From the NCBI GenBank assembly GCA_043798715.1, contig JAZDOK010000106.1, positions 15,558-79,557 on the forward strand: a stretch of DNA of 64,000 bases, written 5' to 3'. This DNA is from JAZDOK01 sp043798715 (lineage in GTDB: Bacteria; Vulcanimicrobiota; JAZDOK01). The notes beneath the pieces are model-generated. The model ran no database searches, had not been told where the DNA came from, and saw nothing but the letters and a program-made list of their open reading frames with translations. A program made the translations under genes and the position numbers. Position 1 is the first letter of the stretch. Each line of letters begins with the position of its first letter. Positions 1 to 7,910 of the stretch are shown in pieces.

Positions 1-1296
1 ACTTTTCAGGGCATCCTTCGAGATCTTCTCTTTCAGGCAGGCCAGGTGGAAAGAGAGAAGGTAGAAGGCCACGAGCTGGGCCACGAAGGTCTTGGTGGCC
101 GCCACCCCGATCTCTATTCCGGCCCGGGTGTAGAGGAGGCCGTCCACCTCGCGGGAGATGGAGCTGCCCACCACGTTGGTTATGGCCAGAGTTCTGGCGC
201 CCAGTCGCCGGGCTTCCTTGACCGCGGCCAGGGTGTCCGCCGTCTCCCCCGACTGGCTCACGGCGATGAGAAGCGTGTGCTTGTCAACGAGGGGGGAACG
301 GTAGCGGAACTCCGAGGCCAGGTCGGTCTCCACCGGAATCCGGGTCAGCTCCTCCAGAAGGTACTTTCCCACCATCCCGGCGTGGTAGGCCGTCCCGCAG
401 GCCACGATAAATATTTTTTTGATATTTTTAAGATCATCGGAGTTAAGGTTGAGATTTTCCAGGACGATTTTTCCCGATTTCTGGTATCGCCCGGCCAAGG
501 TATCCAGGACCACCTTGGGCTGTTCGAAAATCTCCTTGAGCATGAAATGCTTGTAGCCGCCTTTTTCGGCCATCTTGGCGTCCCAGAGCACCTCGAAACT
601 CCCGCGGACGACTTCCTCGCCGGCCAGAGTCGAAAGGCGCACGCCGTCTTTTGAGAGGACGGCCATTTCCTCGTCCTGCATGAGGAGGGCCTCCCGAGTG
701 GAGGAGAGAAAGGCCGGGATGTCCGAGGCGATGAAGTATTCGCCCTTGCCCAAGCCTATGAGAAGCGGGCTTTCCTTGCGGGCGGCCACAATTACGCCCG
801 GTTCCCTGACGGAGATGACTCCGATGGCGTAGGAACCCTGCACCTCGCGGAGCGCCTTCCTCACGGCCTCCTCCAGGGAACAGTCGTAGTATTCCTCGAT
901 GAGGTGGGCCAGGATTTCGGTATCGGTCTCCGAGCGGAAGCGGTGTCCCTTGGCCTTGAGCTTCTCCTTCAGGCCCAGGTAATTTTCGATGATTCCGTTG
1001 TGAACGACCGCGATTTCGCCTTTGCAGTCCGAGTGGGGATGGGCGTTACGGTCTGAGGGGCGTCCGTGGGTAGCCCAGCGGGTGTGCCCGATGGCGGTAC
1101 TGCCCGAAAGAGGATGCTGCTTTAGGACGCTTTCGAGCCGGGCCAGCTTCCCCATGCTCTTGGTCTGTTCCACCTTGCCGTTCGGGAGGACGGCGATGCC
1201 CGCGGAATCATATCCGCGGTATTCCAGGCGCTTTAAGCCTTCCACCAGGAGAGGCACGGCGTTTTTTTTGCCGATGTATCCGACAATCCCGCACAT
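1..1296 (-). CDS. glmS: Glutamine--fructose-6-phosphate aminotransferase (partial, C-terminus outside window)
   Basis: This enzyme makes glucosamine-6-phosphate from fructose-6-phosphate and glutamine, the first step towards UDP-GlcNAc for peptidoglycan and LPS. The start at 1296 reads MCGIVGYIG, so Cys2 becomes the N-terminal nucleophile of the class II glutaminase domain. RGYDSAGIAV, GHTRWATHG and HNGIIENY follow in the usual order. The first SIS sugar-isomerase domain is visible as ACGTAYHAG and SQSGETADT. About 432 of roughly 610 residues lie in the window, and the second SIS domain is beyond position 1. A GGAGG sits just before the ATG. I saw no glmS ribozyme in the 160 bases upstream. 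Confidence 0.97.
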   Translation of the reverse strand, partial: MCGIVGYIGKKNAVPLLVEGLKRLEYRGYDSAGIAVLPNGKVEQTKSMGKLARLESVLKQHPLSGSTAIGHTRWATHGRPSDRNAHPHSDCKGEIAVVHNGIIENYLGLKEKLKAKGHRFRSETDTEILAHLIEEYYDCSLEEAVRKALREVQGSYAIGVISVREPGVIVAARKESPLLIGLGKGEYFIASDIPAFLSSTREALLMQDEEMAVLSKDGVRLSTLAGEEVVRGSFEVLWDAKMAEKGGYKHFMLKEIFEQPKVVLDTLAGRYQKSGKIVLENLNLNSDDLKNIKKIFIVACGTAYHAGMVGKYLLEELTRIPVETDLASEFRYRSPLVDKHTLLIAVSQSGETADTLAAVKEARRLGARTLAITNVVGSSISREVDGLLYTRAGIEIGVAATKTFVAQLVAFYLLSFHLACLKEKISKDALKS

Positions 1297-1458
1297 AGGA
1301 CTTTCCTCCAGGGATGAAGATGCGGCCCTAACTTCTCCCTGGAGTGTTATAATCCTGCTTTAGTTCGTCTTTTTATCTTCTCGCTAATTGCCATCCGGTC
1401 CGGACACATGATTCAATTTTGCTGCCTGTAAATTACCCGGCTGTAACTTTCCGAAAGG

Positions 1459-1554
1459 CTAGAAGTGCACCGCATGGCCCAGGTAGAAGAAGAAGGCTAA
1501 AGCAGCTACATGAAGGACCCACCAGTTCAATGAAAACATTTTAAACTGTGTCAT
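1459..1554 (-). CDS. 31-residue single-pass membrane peptide
   Basis: This short gene starts two bases after the stop codon of the preceding membrane-protein gene. It has a strong ribosome site, GGAGG followed by five bases and ATG. The peptide begins MTQFKMFSLN and forms one hydrophobic helix ending GHAVHF. Its WW-x2-H-x8-YLG pattern (W11, W12, H15, Y24, L25, G26) matches the last helix of the upstream 165-residue protein (W145, W146, H149, Y158, L159, G160) at a constant offset. It is therefore probably a real small subunit of the same membrane complex. The histidines could bind haem, but that is only inference. I do not recognise the family. Confidence 0.72.
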   Translation of the reverse strand: MTQFKMFSLNWWVLHVAALAFFFYLGHAVHF

Positions 1555-1556
1555 GG

Positions 1557-2054
1557 TTACCTCCAGAACAGGTTGCCTAAATAATACACCAGGCTGATCG
1601 ACACGAAGTGGATCAGCCACCACCCCATGTTCGGATAACGAAACGTTTTGCCTTTTTTCTCCTTGTCAGGAGCATAACCGAACATTTCAAGATTGAAAAG
1701 TGCCATCCCGACAAAGAACTTACTCCATAAAACCAGGATATCACCGAGAGTCGTCATCAGGATGAGCGATTTCAAAGTGGTTGGAGATGGCCAATGAACC
1801 ACTGAAAAATGAGCCATCGTAACAGTGCCTACGATCACCAGAAAACCGTTTAATACATAGCCGTAAGCAATCGTCTTTTTAAATGAAAAAAGCAGAGGCA
1901 CTACCAGAATGCTCAGGATAGCTGAGATGACGGGAACCATGTTTGATGAATTTTGAGAGGCTGGGTGGATTCGCAAGTGAAGCAGGAATCCCCCGAGAGA
2001 AAGCGTGATAAGGGCAAGCAATAAAATTGACCTGGCATAAGCTCTGATCGTCAT
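1557..2054 (-). CDS. Five-helix membrane protein of cytochrome operon, unknown function
   Basis: This is a 165-residue inner-membrane protein with about five hydrophobic segments (roughly 8-26, 40-58, 63-83, 97-120 and 143-163). A basic cytoplasmic-looking loop (DKEKKGK) precedes the last helix. A good GGAGG lies before the ATG. Scattered histidines (H26, H30, H82, H87, H149) sit in or near membrane segments, which would suit a haem- or quinone-linked subunit, but no known motif is present. It lies 59 bases after the cytochrome c gene and is followed at once by the 31-residue peptide, so the three are probably one operon. I do not recognise the family. A role as membrane anchor or electron acceptor for the cytochrome is inference. 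Confidence 0.8.
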   Translation of the reverse strand: MTIRAYARSILLLALITLSLGGFLLHLRIHPASQNSSNMVPVISAILSILVVPLLFSFKKTIAYGYVLNGFLVIVGTVTMAHFSVVHWPSPTTLKSLILMTTLGDILVLWSKFFVGMALFNLEMFGYAPDKEKKGKTFRYPNMGWWLIHFVSISLVYYLGNLFWR

Positions 2055-2113
2055 GTTTCCTCCAAAATACTGACCAAAAAAATGTGTTAGTCTGACATTT
2101 TCTCTTTATTTCG

Positions 2114-2467
2114 TTAATGCTTGTAGGTATTTGCCAAATAATCCACCAACACTTTTTTCTCGGCCTCCGTTAACTGCGCCCCCTTGCCTATCATGTCGGT
2201 CACAGTCTGTTCCCACTGGTCGCGCGTTTTCCTGGCTTGTTTGGGTTTGTCGGCGCTGTGGCAGGCCGAGCAGCGAGTCTCAAGAAGCGTTGCGCCATCC
2301 GGGGCGGGCGTCGCCGACGGAGGCGCTTGAGCCGGTTTAGACGAGCCGGAATTGCAGGCGACCAGCAGAGCCATCATTATCAGCCAAGCCGCGATCAAAA
2401 CCACAATTGTTCGTTTATAGCGGCCTGGTGTGATGTAAGCCTGCTTGACTGCACTTATTTTATTCAT
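2114..2467 (-). CDS. Monohaem c-type cytochrome lipoprotein
   Basis: This is a small periplasmic electron carrier. It has a basic N-terminus, a hydrophobic stretch ending LVAC (lipobox, so probably lipid-anchored), a Pro/Ala-rich linker and a C-terminal domain with one haem site, CSACH. No clear Met ligand is visible beyond the Met in TDMIGKG. The start at 2467 (MNKISAV) is preferred over an in-frame ATG at 2485 because AAAGGAG lies eight bases before it, leaving 117 residues. It is the first gene of a three-gene unit with two membrane proteins of unknown function. The partner enzyme cannot be told from the sequence. Confidence 0.88.
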   Translation of the reverse strand: MNKISAVKQAYITPGRYKRTIVVLIAAWLIMMALLVACNSGSSKPAQAPPSATPAPDGATLLETRCSACHSADKPKQARKTRDQWEQTVTDMIGKGAQLTEAEKKVLVDYLANTYKH

Positions 2468-2667
2468 ATCTTTTACTCCTTTCATCTAATCATTGGCGAG
2501 CATCGAATATTTTCCAGAGACATAGCGGGTGAACCGCCGTTTAAAACTTATACTCTATTCCCTGAATCAATTCCTTCAAATCCCATTCACGGATTTTCTT
2601 GCGGAATATATTGCCCGAAAGCGTAATGCACAAGGAAAACTTCTATCTTCCGGAGAAATTCCTTGCC

Positions 2668-3345
2668 ATGCTTGCGGATTTTCACGCGCACACTGTTTTA
2701 AGCGATGGAACGCTTTCGGTCATGGAGCTGATAAGCAGGGCTTTTGCAGCCCGGTACAGCCATCTCGGAATCACCGACCACGCCGGAATCGGGAACCTCC
2801 AACGCCTGATCGAGGAGACCAGGCAGGAGTGCGAACTGGCCCGCGCTTTCTGGCCGATTGAAGCAATATGGGGGGTGGAGCTCACCCACCTCCCGGCTGG
2901 CGCCATAGACGGCGCCGCCAGGAAGGCCAAGGACCTGGGAGCCCGCCTGGTGCTGGTCCATGGGGAGACTCCAGTGGAGCCGGTGGAGGCTGGGACCAAC
3001 CGGGCCGCCATCGAATCAGCCTTTGTCGATGTCCTGGCGCACCCCGGACTTCTAACCATTGAAGAGGGCCTCATGGCCGCCCGAAACGGCACCTTTCTTG
3101 AAATCAGCTCCCGCCGCGGCCACTGCCTGGGAAACGGGAACGTCGTCCGGGTGGCCCGTGAGACAGGCGCCTTTCTCATTATTGATTCTGACACCCACTC
3201 TTCGGGAGATCTTCTGAATCATGACATGGTCCGCAAGGTCGGTTTGGGGGCGGGCTTGACTGATGAGGAACTGCGCCAGGTCACAGAGGAGAACCCCCTG
3301 AAGCTTCTGGGACGACTCAATACCGGAGCGATAGAAACATTGTGA
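2668..3345 (+). CDS. PHP-domain metal-dependent hydrolase (histidinol-phosphatase-like)
   Basis: This belongs to the PHP phosphoesterase superfamily. The metal-binding motifs appear in order: DFHAHTVLSDG, GITDH, GVEL, LVHGE, LAHPG and DSDTH. Family members cleave phosphoesters such as histidinol phosphate or nucleotides; the substrate here is unknown. The chosen start gives MLADFHAHT, which matches the usual short N-terminus, with GGAG about 12 bases before it. Earlier in-frame starts at 2626 (ATG) and 2599 (TTG) would add 14 or 23 residues that do not look like the family. It precedes a GGDEF-like gene and wecA on the same strand. Confidence 0.85.
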   Translation: MLADFHAHTVLSDGTLSVMELISRAFAARYSHLGITDHAGIGNLQRLIEETRQECELARAFWPIEAIWGVELTHLPAGAIDGAARKAKDLGARLVLVHGETPVEPVEAGTNRAAIESAFVDVLAHPGLLTIEEGLMAARNGTFLEISSRRGHCLGNGNVVRVARETGAFLIIDSDTHSSGDLLNHDMVRKVGLGAGLTDEELRQVTEENPLKLLGRLNTGAIETL

Positions 3346-3383
3346 AAACCACCATAGTCAGTCACTGACAAGGAGGAGCGTTA

Positions 3384-3950
3384 GTGGAGTACAAAATGGA
3401 CAAACTCACCGGGCTCTATGATGAAAAATCGTTTTTCATGAATCTGAATCAAGAGATATCCCGCGCCACCCGTTACAAGAGGCCGCTCACCGTGCTCGTC
3501 TTCGAAGTGAACTTTGACTGCTTCGATAAGACGTCCGACCTGCGCTGGAGCATCGGTTATTCTGTCTTCAAACAGATCGGGGCTCTACTCCAGAAAGTTT
3601 ACCGGAACGTTGATATTCTGGGACGCTGCGAGGGAGACACCTTCGGGGTGATGCTTCCCGAGACCGCGCCTGAGGGAGGGCGGCTGGGCGCCGAACGTTT
3701 CCGCAAAGCCGTCGAAGAATACCGTTTTATCGGTGATGCAAAAAACGAACGGGTACAGTTAGCCGTGGACGGAGGCATGGCTTTCTTTCCGGCTCACGGA
3801 AAGAAAGCGCGTGAGCTTTTTGCCAGCGCCTACAGAGCCATGAAACTCGCTCAGTCAAAAGGGGGAAACCTGGTGGAAGAACCCCCGGAGATCCTCTATG
3901 AAGAAGGAAGCGACGAGCCTCCCCTCCCCAAAACCGCCAGGATGAGCTAG
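3384..3950 (+). CDS. Stand-alone degenerate GGDEF-domain protein
   Basis: The protein has the DKLTGLYD entry motif and fold pattern of a diguanylate cyclase GGDEF domain but no sensory or output domain. The signature is RCEGDTF (residues 81-87) instead of RYGGDEF, and the metal-binding DxD region reads EVN, so cyclase activity is probably lost. I see no RxxD inhibitory site. Such domains can act as c-di-GMP or GTP sensors. The GTG start at 3384 follows AAGGAGG. The stop codon abuts the ATG of wecA, suggesting translational coupling and possibly a link to surface polysaccharide control. Confidence 0.82.
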   Translation: MEYKMDKLTGLYDEKSFFMNLNQEISRATRYKRPLTVLVFEVNFDCFDKTSDLRWSIGYSVFKQIGALLQKVYRNVDILGRCEGDTFGVMLPETAPEGGRLGAERFRKAVEEYRFIGDAKNERVQLAVDGGMAFFPAHGKKARELFASAYRAMKLAQSKGGNLVEEPPEILYEEGSDEPPLPKTARMS

Positions 3951-4946
3951 ATGTTCGGCAAAATCTTTCTCTGGGAATACCAACCCTATCTGTGGGCTTT
4001 CTGGACGGCCTTCCTGGTCACCCTGTTCCTGACTCCGCAGTGGATAAAGCTGGCCTTAAGGCACAAAATACTCGACAAGCCGGGCGGGCGTAAAATCCAT
4101 CAGGAGCCCATCCCCCTCTGCGGTGGATTGGCCATTTATGCGGGGTTCTTTATTGGAATTGGAGTGGCCCTTCTGTCGGTGGGAGGAAGACCCGGATTTC
4201 TGCCCCACAAGGCGGCCTTCTCCCTGACCGGCCTGTTCCTGGGACTCACTCTTATGCTGATTCTGGGCCTCCTGGATGACAGGTTTGCCCTGCCGGCCAA
4301 AATAAAGCTCCTGGGACAGATCGTCATCGCCTTCGTCTTCATTCACTTCGGCTTCAGCATTGACTTCATCACCCGTCCCTTCCATGGCCTTATTTATCTT
4401 CCCGAGTGGCTGGTCATTCTGCTCAGCGTCTTTTGGCTGGTGGGGATTACCAACGCCGTCAACCTTCTGGACGGCCTGGACGGGCTTCTGGCAGGGGTTT
4501 CGGCCATTTCCGCCACCCTGTTTTTCGTAGTGGCCCTCATGAAGGGCCAGTTTCTGGTGGCCCTGCTCATGGTGGCCCTGGCCGGATGTTCACTGGCCTT
4601 TCTCCGTTATAATTTCAACCCGGCGCGGGTTTTCATGGGTGACACGGGGAGCCTCTTTCTGGGAGCGGCCTTCGCCTCTATATCCATCATGGGGGCCCTC
4701 AAGCTGACGGCGACCGTGGCCCTGGCCATTCCCATCCTCATCATGGGGATTCCCATCCTGGATACGACCTTCGCCATTGTCCGCCGCTTTTTCAAAGGCC
4801 AGCCCATCTTCCAGGCGGACAGGGGACATCTTCACCACCGCCTCCTCCGCCTGGGACTCTCCCAGCGGGCCGCGGTCCTCCTTATCTACGCCATCAACAT
4901 CCTGCTCGGCGTCCTGGGTGTCGTTCTGGCATTTTATGGGAAATAG
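3951..4946 (+). CDS. wecA: Undecaprenyl-phosphate GlcNAc-1-phosphate transferase (WecA/TagO family)
   Basis: This polytopic membrane enzyme moves HexNAc-1-phosphate from UDP-sugar to undecaprenyl phosphate, starting O-antigen, enterobacterial common antigen or teichoic-type polymer synthesis. The MraY/WecA motifs are all present: LLDDRF, NAVNLLDGLDGL, FMGDTGSLFLG and the cytoplasmic HLHHRLLRLG loop typical of WecA rather than MraY. It has about ten hydrophobic segments, and its 331 residues are normal. It directly follows the GGDEF-like gene and precedes wecB, which supplies the ManNAc epimer. Confidence 0.93.
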   Translation: MFGKIFLWEYQPYLWAFWTAFLVTLFLTPQWIKLALRHKILDKPGGRKIHQEPIPLCGGLAIYAGFFIGIGVALLSVGGRPGFLPHKAAFSLTGLFLGLTLMLILGLLDDRFALPAKIKLLGQIVIAFVFIHFGFSIDFITRPFHGLIYLPEWLVILLSVFWLVGITNAVNLLDGLDGLLAGVSAISATLFFVVALMKGQFLVALLMVALAGCSLAFLRYNFNPARVFMGDTGSLFLGAAFASISIMGALKLTATVALAIPILIMGIPILDTTFAIVRRFFKGQPIFQADRGHLHHRLLRLGLSQRAAVLLIYAINILLGVLGVVLAFYGK

Positions 4947-4991
4947 CTTTCAGCCGATGGCTGAATAGAAAGGGAATAAATTTCAACCGCT

Positions 4992-6155
4992 ATGAAAAAA
5001 AATAAAATCATGTCCATCTTCGGAACGCGGCCGGAGGCCATCAAGATGGCCCCGGTGCTCCTGGAGATGCGAAAACGGCCGGACCGGATTGAATCCATTG
5101 TCGTCGTGACCGGCCAGCACCGGGAAATGCTGGATCAGGTCCTGGCGCTCTTTTCCATTGAGCCGGATGTTGATTTGAACATCATGTTGGCCAATCAGTC
5201 CCTTGAAATGATCACCAGCCGGGCCATCGAGGGCCTCGAAAATGTATTCGGCAAGCTCAAACCTGATCTCGTACTGGTTCAGGGGGATACCACCACGGCC
5301 TTTGTGGCGGCCCTGGCGGCCTTCTACCACAAGATCGCCGTGGGGCACGTAGAGGCGGGTTTAAGAACCGACAACAAGTACGACCCCTTTCCGGAGGAGA
5401 TAAACCGCCGCCTGATCACCGTCCTGGGAAATCTGCATTTCGCCCCGACGCCGTTGGCGGTGGAAAATTTAATGAGTAACGGGATCCGGGCTGAGGCCGT
5501 CTACCGGACTGGCAACACGGTCATAGACGCACTTAATCACATCGTCCGCTCCGGTGCCCTGGATGGATGCTCCTTCCCTCCGGGAACAGGCGGCCGCCGG
5601 ATGCTCCTGGTCGAGACCCACCGCCGCGAAAACCTGGGCGCACCCATGCAGGATATCTGCGAGGGTTTGAAGAAAATAACGGGGGTTTTTCCGGATGTTG
5701 AGATTCTTTTCAGCGTCCATAAGAACCCGAAGGTCAGGGAGGTCGTCTATGGCGTCCTCCAGGGAGTGGAGCGGGTTCATCTCCTCGAACCGATGGACTA
5801 CAGGAACCTCGTGTTCCTGATGAAGGAGTCTTACCTCATCCTGACGGATTCCGGCGGAATCCAGGAGGAAGCGCCGGCTCTGGGTAAACCGGTGCTGGTC
5901 TTAAGGAAGACGACCGAGCGCCCGGAAGGGATCGATGCCGGGACGGCCCGCCTGATCGGGACTGATCGGGAGCGGGTTTTCGAGGAGACTTCCGCTCTTC
6001 TTAACGATGCGGAAGCATACCGCAGAATGAGCCAGGCGGTCAATCCCTATGGAGACGGGAAAGCTTCCGGAAGGATCGTAAGAGCCATCCTTTTTTATTT
6101 CGGGATGGAACCCGATCGTCCGGAGGAATTCGTCCCCGGGAGGCTTACGGAATGA
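4992..6155 (+). CDS. wecB: UDP-N-acetylglucosamine 2-epimerase (non-hydrolysing)
   Basis: This cytoplasmic enzyme interconverts UDP-GlcNAc and UDP-ManNAc. GTRPEAIKMAPV opens the N-terminal Rossmann domain. VQGDTTT, HVEAGLRT, PFPEEINRR and TDSGGIQEEAP follow in family order, and the length of 387 is usual. It sits 45 bases after wecA and overlaps the atpZ start by four bases (ATGA), so polysaccharide genes and the ATP synthase operon may share a transcript. This order is like that of many Firmicutes. Confidence 0.95.
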   Translation: MKKNKIMSIFGTRPEAIKMAPVLLEMRKRPDRIESIVVVTGQHREMLDQVLALFSIEPDVDLNIMLANQSLEMITSRAIEGLENVFGKLKPDLVLVQGDTTTAFVAALAAFYHKIAVGHVEAGLRTDNKYDPFPEEINRRLITVLGNLHFAPTPLAVENLMSNGIRAEAVYRTGNTVIDALNHIVRSGALDGCSFPPGTGGRRMLLVETHRRENLGAPMQDICEGLKKITGVFPDVEILFSVHKNPKVREVVYGVLQGVERVHLLEPMDYRNLVFLMKESYLILTDSGGIQEEAPALGKPVLVLRKTTERPEGIDAGTARLIGTDRERVFEETSALLNDAEAYRRMSQAVNPYGDGKASGRIVRAILFYFGMEPDRPEEFVPGRLTE

Positions 6156-6385
6156 AGGAGGAATCTCCCTACCGATACCTGGGATTGGTGGCGGGTTTCG
6201 GGTTAACCCTGGTGGGCACGACCCTCCTCGGGCTGGCCCTGGGGCTGTACCTGGATGGGCGATACGGGACTTCACCCCGGTACACGCTGTTGCTTCTCAT
6301 CCTGGGAATCGTGATGGGGGGCTACAACGGCTATAAAATGATTGAACCTTTGTTGAAGAGAAAAAAAAGTGGGCCGAATAAATAA
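6152..6385 (+). CDS. atpZ: AtpZ/AtpI-like small membrane protein of ATP synthase operon
   Basis: This 77-residue protein has two hydrophobic helices (about 9-31 and 44-62), a short loop and a basic tail (KRKKSG). It heads the ATP synthase operon. AtpZ-family proteins are reported to help F-ATPase assembly or to transport divalent ions together with AtpI. The start overlaps wecB by four bases. The gene end overlaps the next gene, consistent with coupled translation. Confidence 0.82.
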   Translation: MKEESPYRYLGLVAGFGLTLVGTTLLGLALGLYLDGRYGTSPRYTLLLLILGIVMGGYNGYKMIEPLLKRKKSGPNK

Positions 6386-6785
6386 CGTGGAAAAGACGGT
6401 GCTGAGCCTCTCCCTCCTGTTTCTGGGAGCGGGGCTGATTCTTTTTTCACTGCTGGGCCGCTGGCCCCTGCTCGGGGGCTTCCTGGCGGGAGGCGCGATC
6501 GTCATAGCCGCCTTCGCCTGGTCGTCCAGGGACCTCCGCTTTTTCCTGGGCGCAGTCCCGGCCTCACCGGAGGGAGCGAAGAAGTCTTTGGGAAAGTTCC
6601 GCTTCCGTCTTTTCTTCAGGCTCGGAATCACTATGGTTTTTGTTTCGTCGGCTCTGGCCGCCGGGGCGGATTTTCCGGGACTTATCCTTGGAATCTGTGC
6701 TATTCCGGCCTCCCTTATGGGCCTGGCCCTAATCTGCCTGTTGGGCTATCTTCGCTTCGGAGGAGTCGAAATTGGAAGCTGCTGA
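6369..6785 (+). CDS. atpI: ATP synthase protein I (AtpI-like)
   Basis: This 138-residue protein has four hydrophobic segments and a basic loop in the middle (KKSLGKFRFR), as in AtpI, which helps assemble the c-ring. The GTG start at 6369 overlaps atpZ; another GTG at 6387 would remove six residues. It overlaps the atpB start by 14 bases. Sequence conservation in this family is low, so the call rests mainly on topology and position. Confidence 0.75.
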   Translation: MGRINNVEKTVLSLSLLFLGAGLILFSLLGRWPLLGGFLAGGAIVIAAFAWSSRDLRFFLGAVPASPEGAKKSLGKFRFRLFFRLGITMVFVSSALAAGADFPGLILGICAIPASLMGLALICLLGYLRFGGVEIGSC

Positions 6786-7611
6786 ATTCAGAACAATTCA
6801 CCTGGGCTCCCTGACCGTCAACATCGAGACGGTCATCGCGTCCTGGATTGTCCTTTTCCTCCTGGCGATCTTCTTTTTCCTGGGCACCCGGAAGCTCTCC
6901 GAGCGTCCCTCGACCCTCCAAAATATCCTGGAAGTAGTCTATGAATATTTCCAGAACCTCTCCCGATCAATGATCGGTGAGAACGGCGAACGATATGCTC
7001 CGCTGGCCCTGGCCATTTTCTTCTACCTTCTTTTCAGTAACTGGCTGGGCCTCCTGCCCGAAGTGGCCATCCATCACTGGACTGTCTTCGCTCCCCCGAC
7101 CCGGGACATCAATACGACCCTGGCCATGGCCCTCATCACTTTCCTGGCCTTTCACTACTTCGGGATCGCAAGCCGCATCGAGCAAATTGCCCACCGGGAG
7201 AAGGAAGCTGGATTTCTCGCCGTACGGGTGCGGGGTTTCCTGAATTATCTTGCGCATTACCTGCATCCCCTCCCGGATCTCTATCAGTCTCTTTCCCTCC
7301 CGCTCTTCCTGTTTATAGTGATTGGATTCGGATGGCTCTTTCTGCTTCTCAACGTGGTGGAGGAACTGGCCCGGGTACTGTCCCTGACCCTTCGTCTATT
7401 CAGCAACATGTACGGCGGCCACCTGATCCTGGCCTGCCTGGCCCTCCTGGTGGTGACCATGGGCTCCATGAGCTACCTGGCCGGGTTCGCCAGCGATTTC
7501 GTTCTTCTCTTCGTGCTCCTGCTCAAGGTTCTGGTCGGTTTGGTCCAGGCCTTTATTTTTTCCATTCTCACCCTCTCCTATATCGGTTCCGCCGAGGGAG
7601 AGGAACACTAA
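6772..7611 (+). CDS. atpB: F-type ATP synthase subunit a
   Basis: This membrane subunit forms the ion half-channels against the c-ring. The 279-residue protein has five or six hydrophobic segments. It carries the essential arginine in LTLRLFSNMYGGH and the conserved final-helix glutamine in GLVQAFIFSILTLSYI. It starts with TTG after GGAGGAG. Next to a c subunit carrying Na+-type ligands, its half-channel residues would be worth comparing with Na+-translocating enzymes. Confidence 0.96.
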   Translation: MEAAEFRTIHLGSLTVNIETVIASWIVLFLLAIFFFLGTRKLSERPSTLQNILEVVYEYFQNLSRSMIGENGERYAPLALAIFFYLLFSNWLGLLPEVAIHHWTVFAPPTRDINTTLAMALITFLAFHYFGIASRIEQIAHREKEAGFLAVRVRGFLNYLAHYLHPLPDLYQSLSLPLFLFIVIGFGWLFLLLNVVEELARVLSLTLRLFSNMYGGHLILACLALLVVTMGSMSYLAGFASDFVLLFVLLLKVLVGLVQAFIFSILTLSYIGSAEGEEH

Positions 7612-7628
7612 GAAGGAGGTCTCATATC

Positions 7629-7892
7629 ATGGATGCAAAGGGTTGGTTACTGGTATTCTCGGCCATCGCAGCCGCGTTCGCCATCGCAGTGGCGGCCGCC
7701 GGGGCTGCAATCGGACAGGGTAACGCGGTGCGCGGAGCGATGGACTCCATCGGGAGGAACCCGGAGTCGCAGGGCAAGCTCATGCCGGTGCTCATCATCG
7801 GCCTGGCTTTCATAGAATCGCTCTGCCTTTATGCCTTCGTAGTCTCTCTGGCCCTGCTCTTCTTCAACCCTCTTATGAATTACCTTAAATAA
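7629..7892 (+). CDS. atpE: F-type ATP synthase subunit c, Na+-type ligand set
   Basis: This 87-residue hairpin protein forms the rotor ring. The start at 7629 follows GAAGGAGG. Helix 1 contains the glycine-rich stretch ending GAAIGQG, the polar loop is RNPES, and helix 2 carries the ion carboxylate E63. The Na+-coordinating set known from Ilyobacter and Propionigenium (Gln in helix 1, Glu-Ser and a Tyr five residues later in helix 2) is present as Q30, E63, S64 and Y68. The residue matching Ilyobacter Thr67 is leucine. Na+ coupling is therefore a prediction from ligands, not proven. Confidence 0.96.
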   Translation: MDAKGWLLVFSAIAAAFAIAVAAAGAAIGQGNAVRGAMDSIGRNPESQGKLMPVLIIGLAFIESLCLYAFVVSLALLFFNPLMNYLK

Positions 7893-7910
7893 AAGGCGGA
7901 GAACACTAAG

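Noticed and set aside
46..1363. Several long open frames on the plus strand opposite glmS
   Set aside because: They are antisense to a clearly conserved gene, and their amino-acid make-up is shadow-like (Arg/Ser/Pro/Gly-rich).
1297..1458. glmS ribozyme or riboswitch ahead of glmS
   Set aside because: I could not find the conserved core or pairing; only the ribosome site is evident.
3350..3375. Palindrome GTCAGTCACTGAC before the GGDEF gene as an operator
   Set aside because: Only five pairs, with no second copy; it is likely by chance.
4949..4965. Seven-pair hairpin between wecA and wecB (TTCAGCC/GGCTGAA, three-base loop) as terminator
   Set aside because: No T tract follows and the genes on both sides look co-transcribed.
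7332..7628. N-terminal extension of subunit c in the same frame
   Set aside because: It overlaps atpB; the real atpE start has GAAGGAGG and the product has the normal 87 residues.
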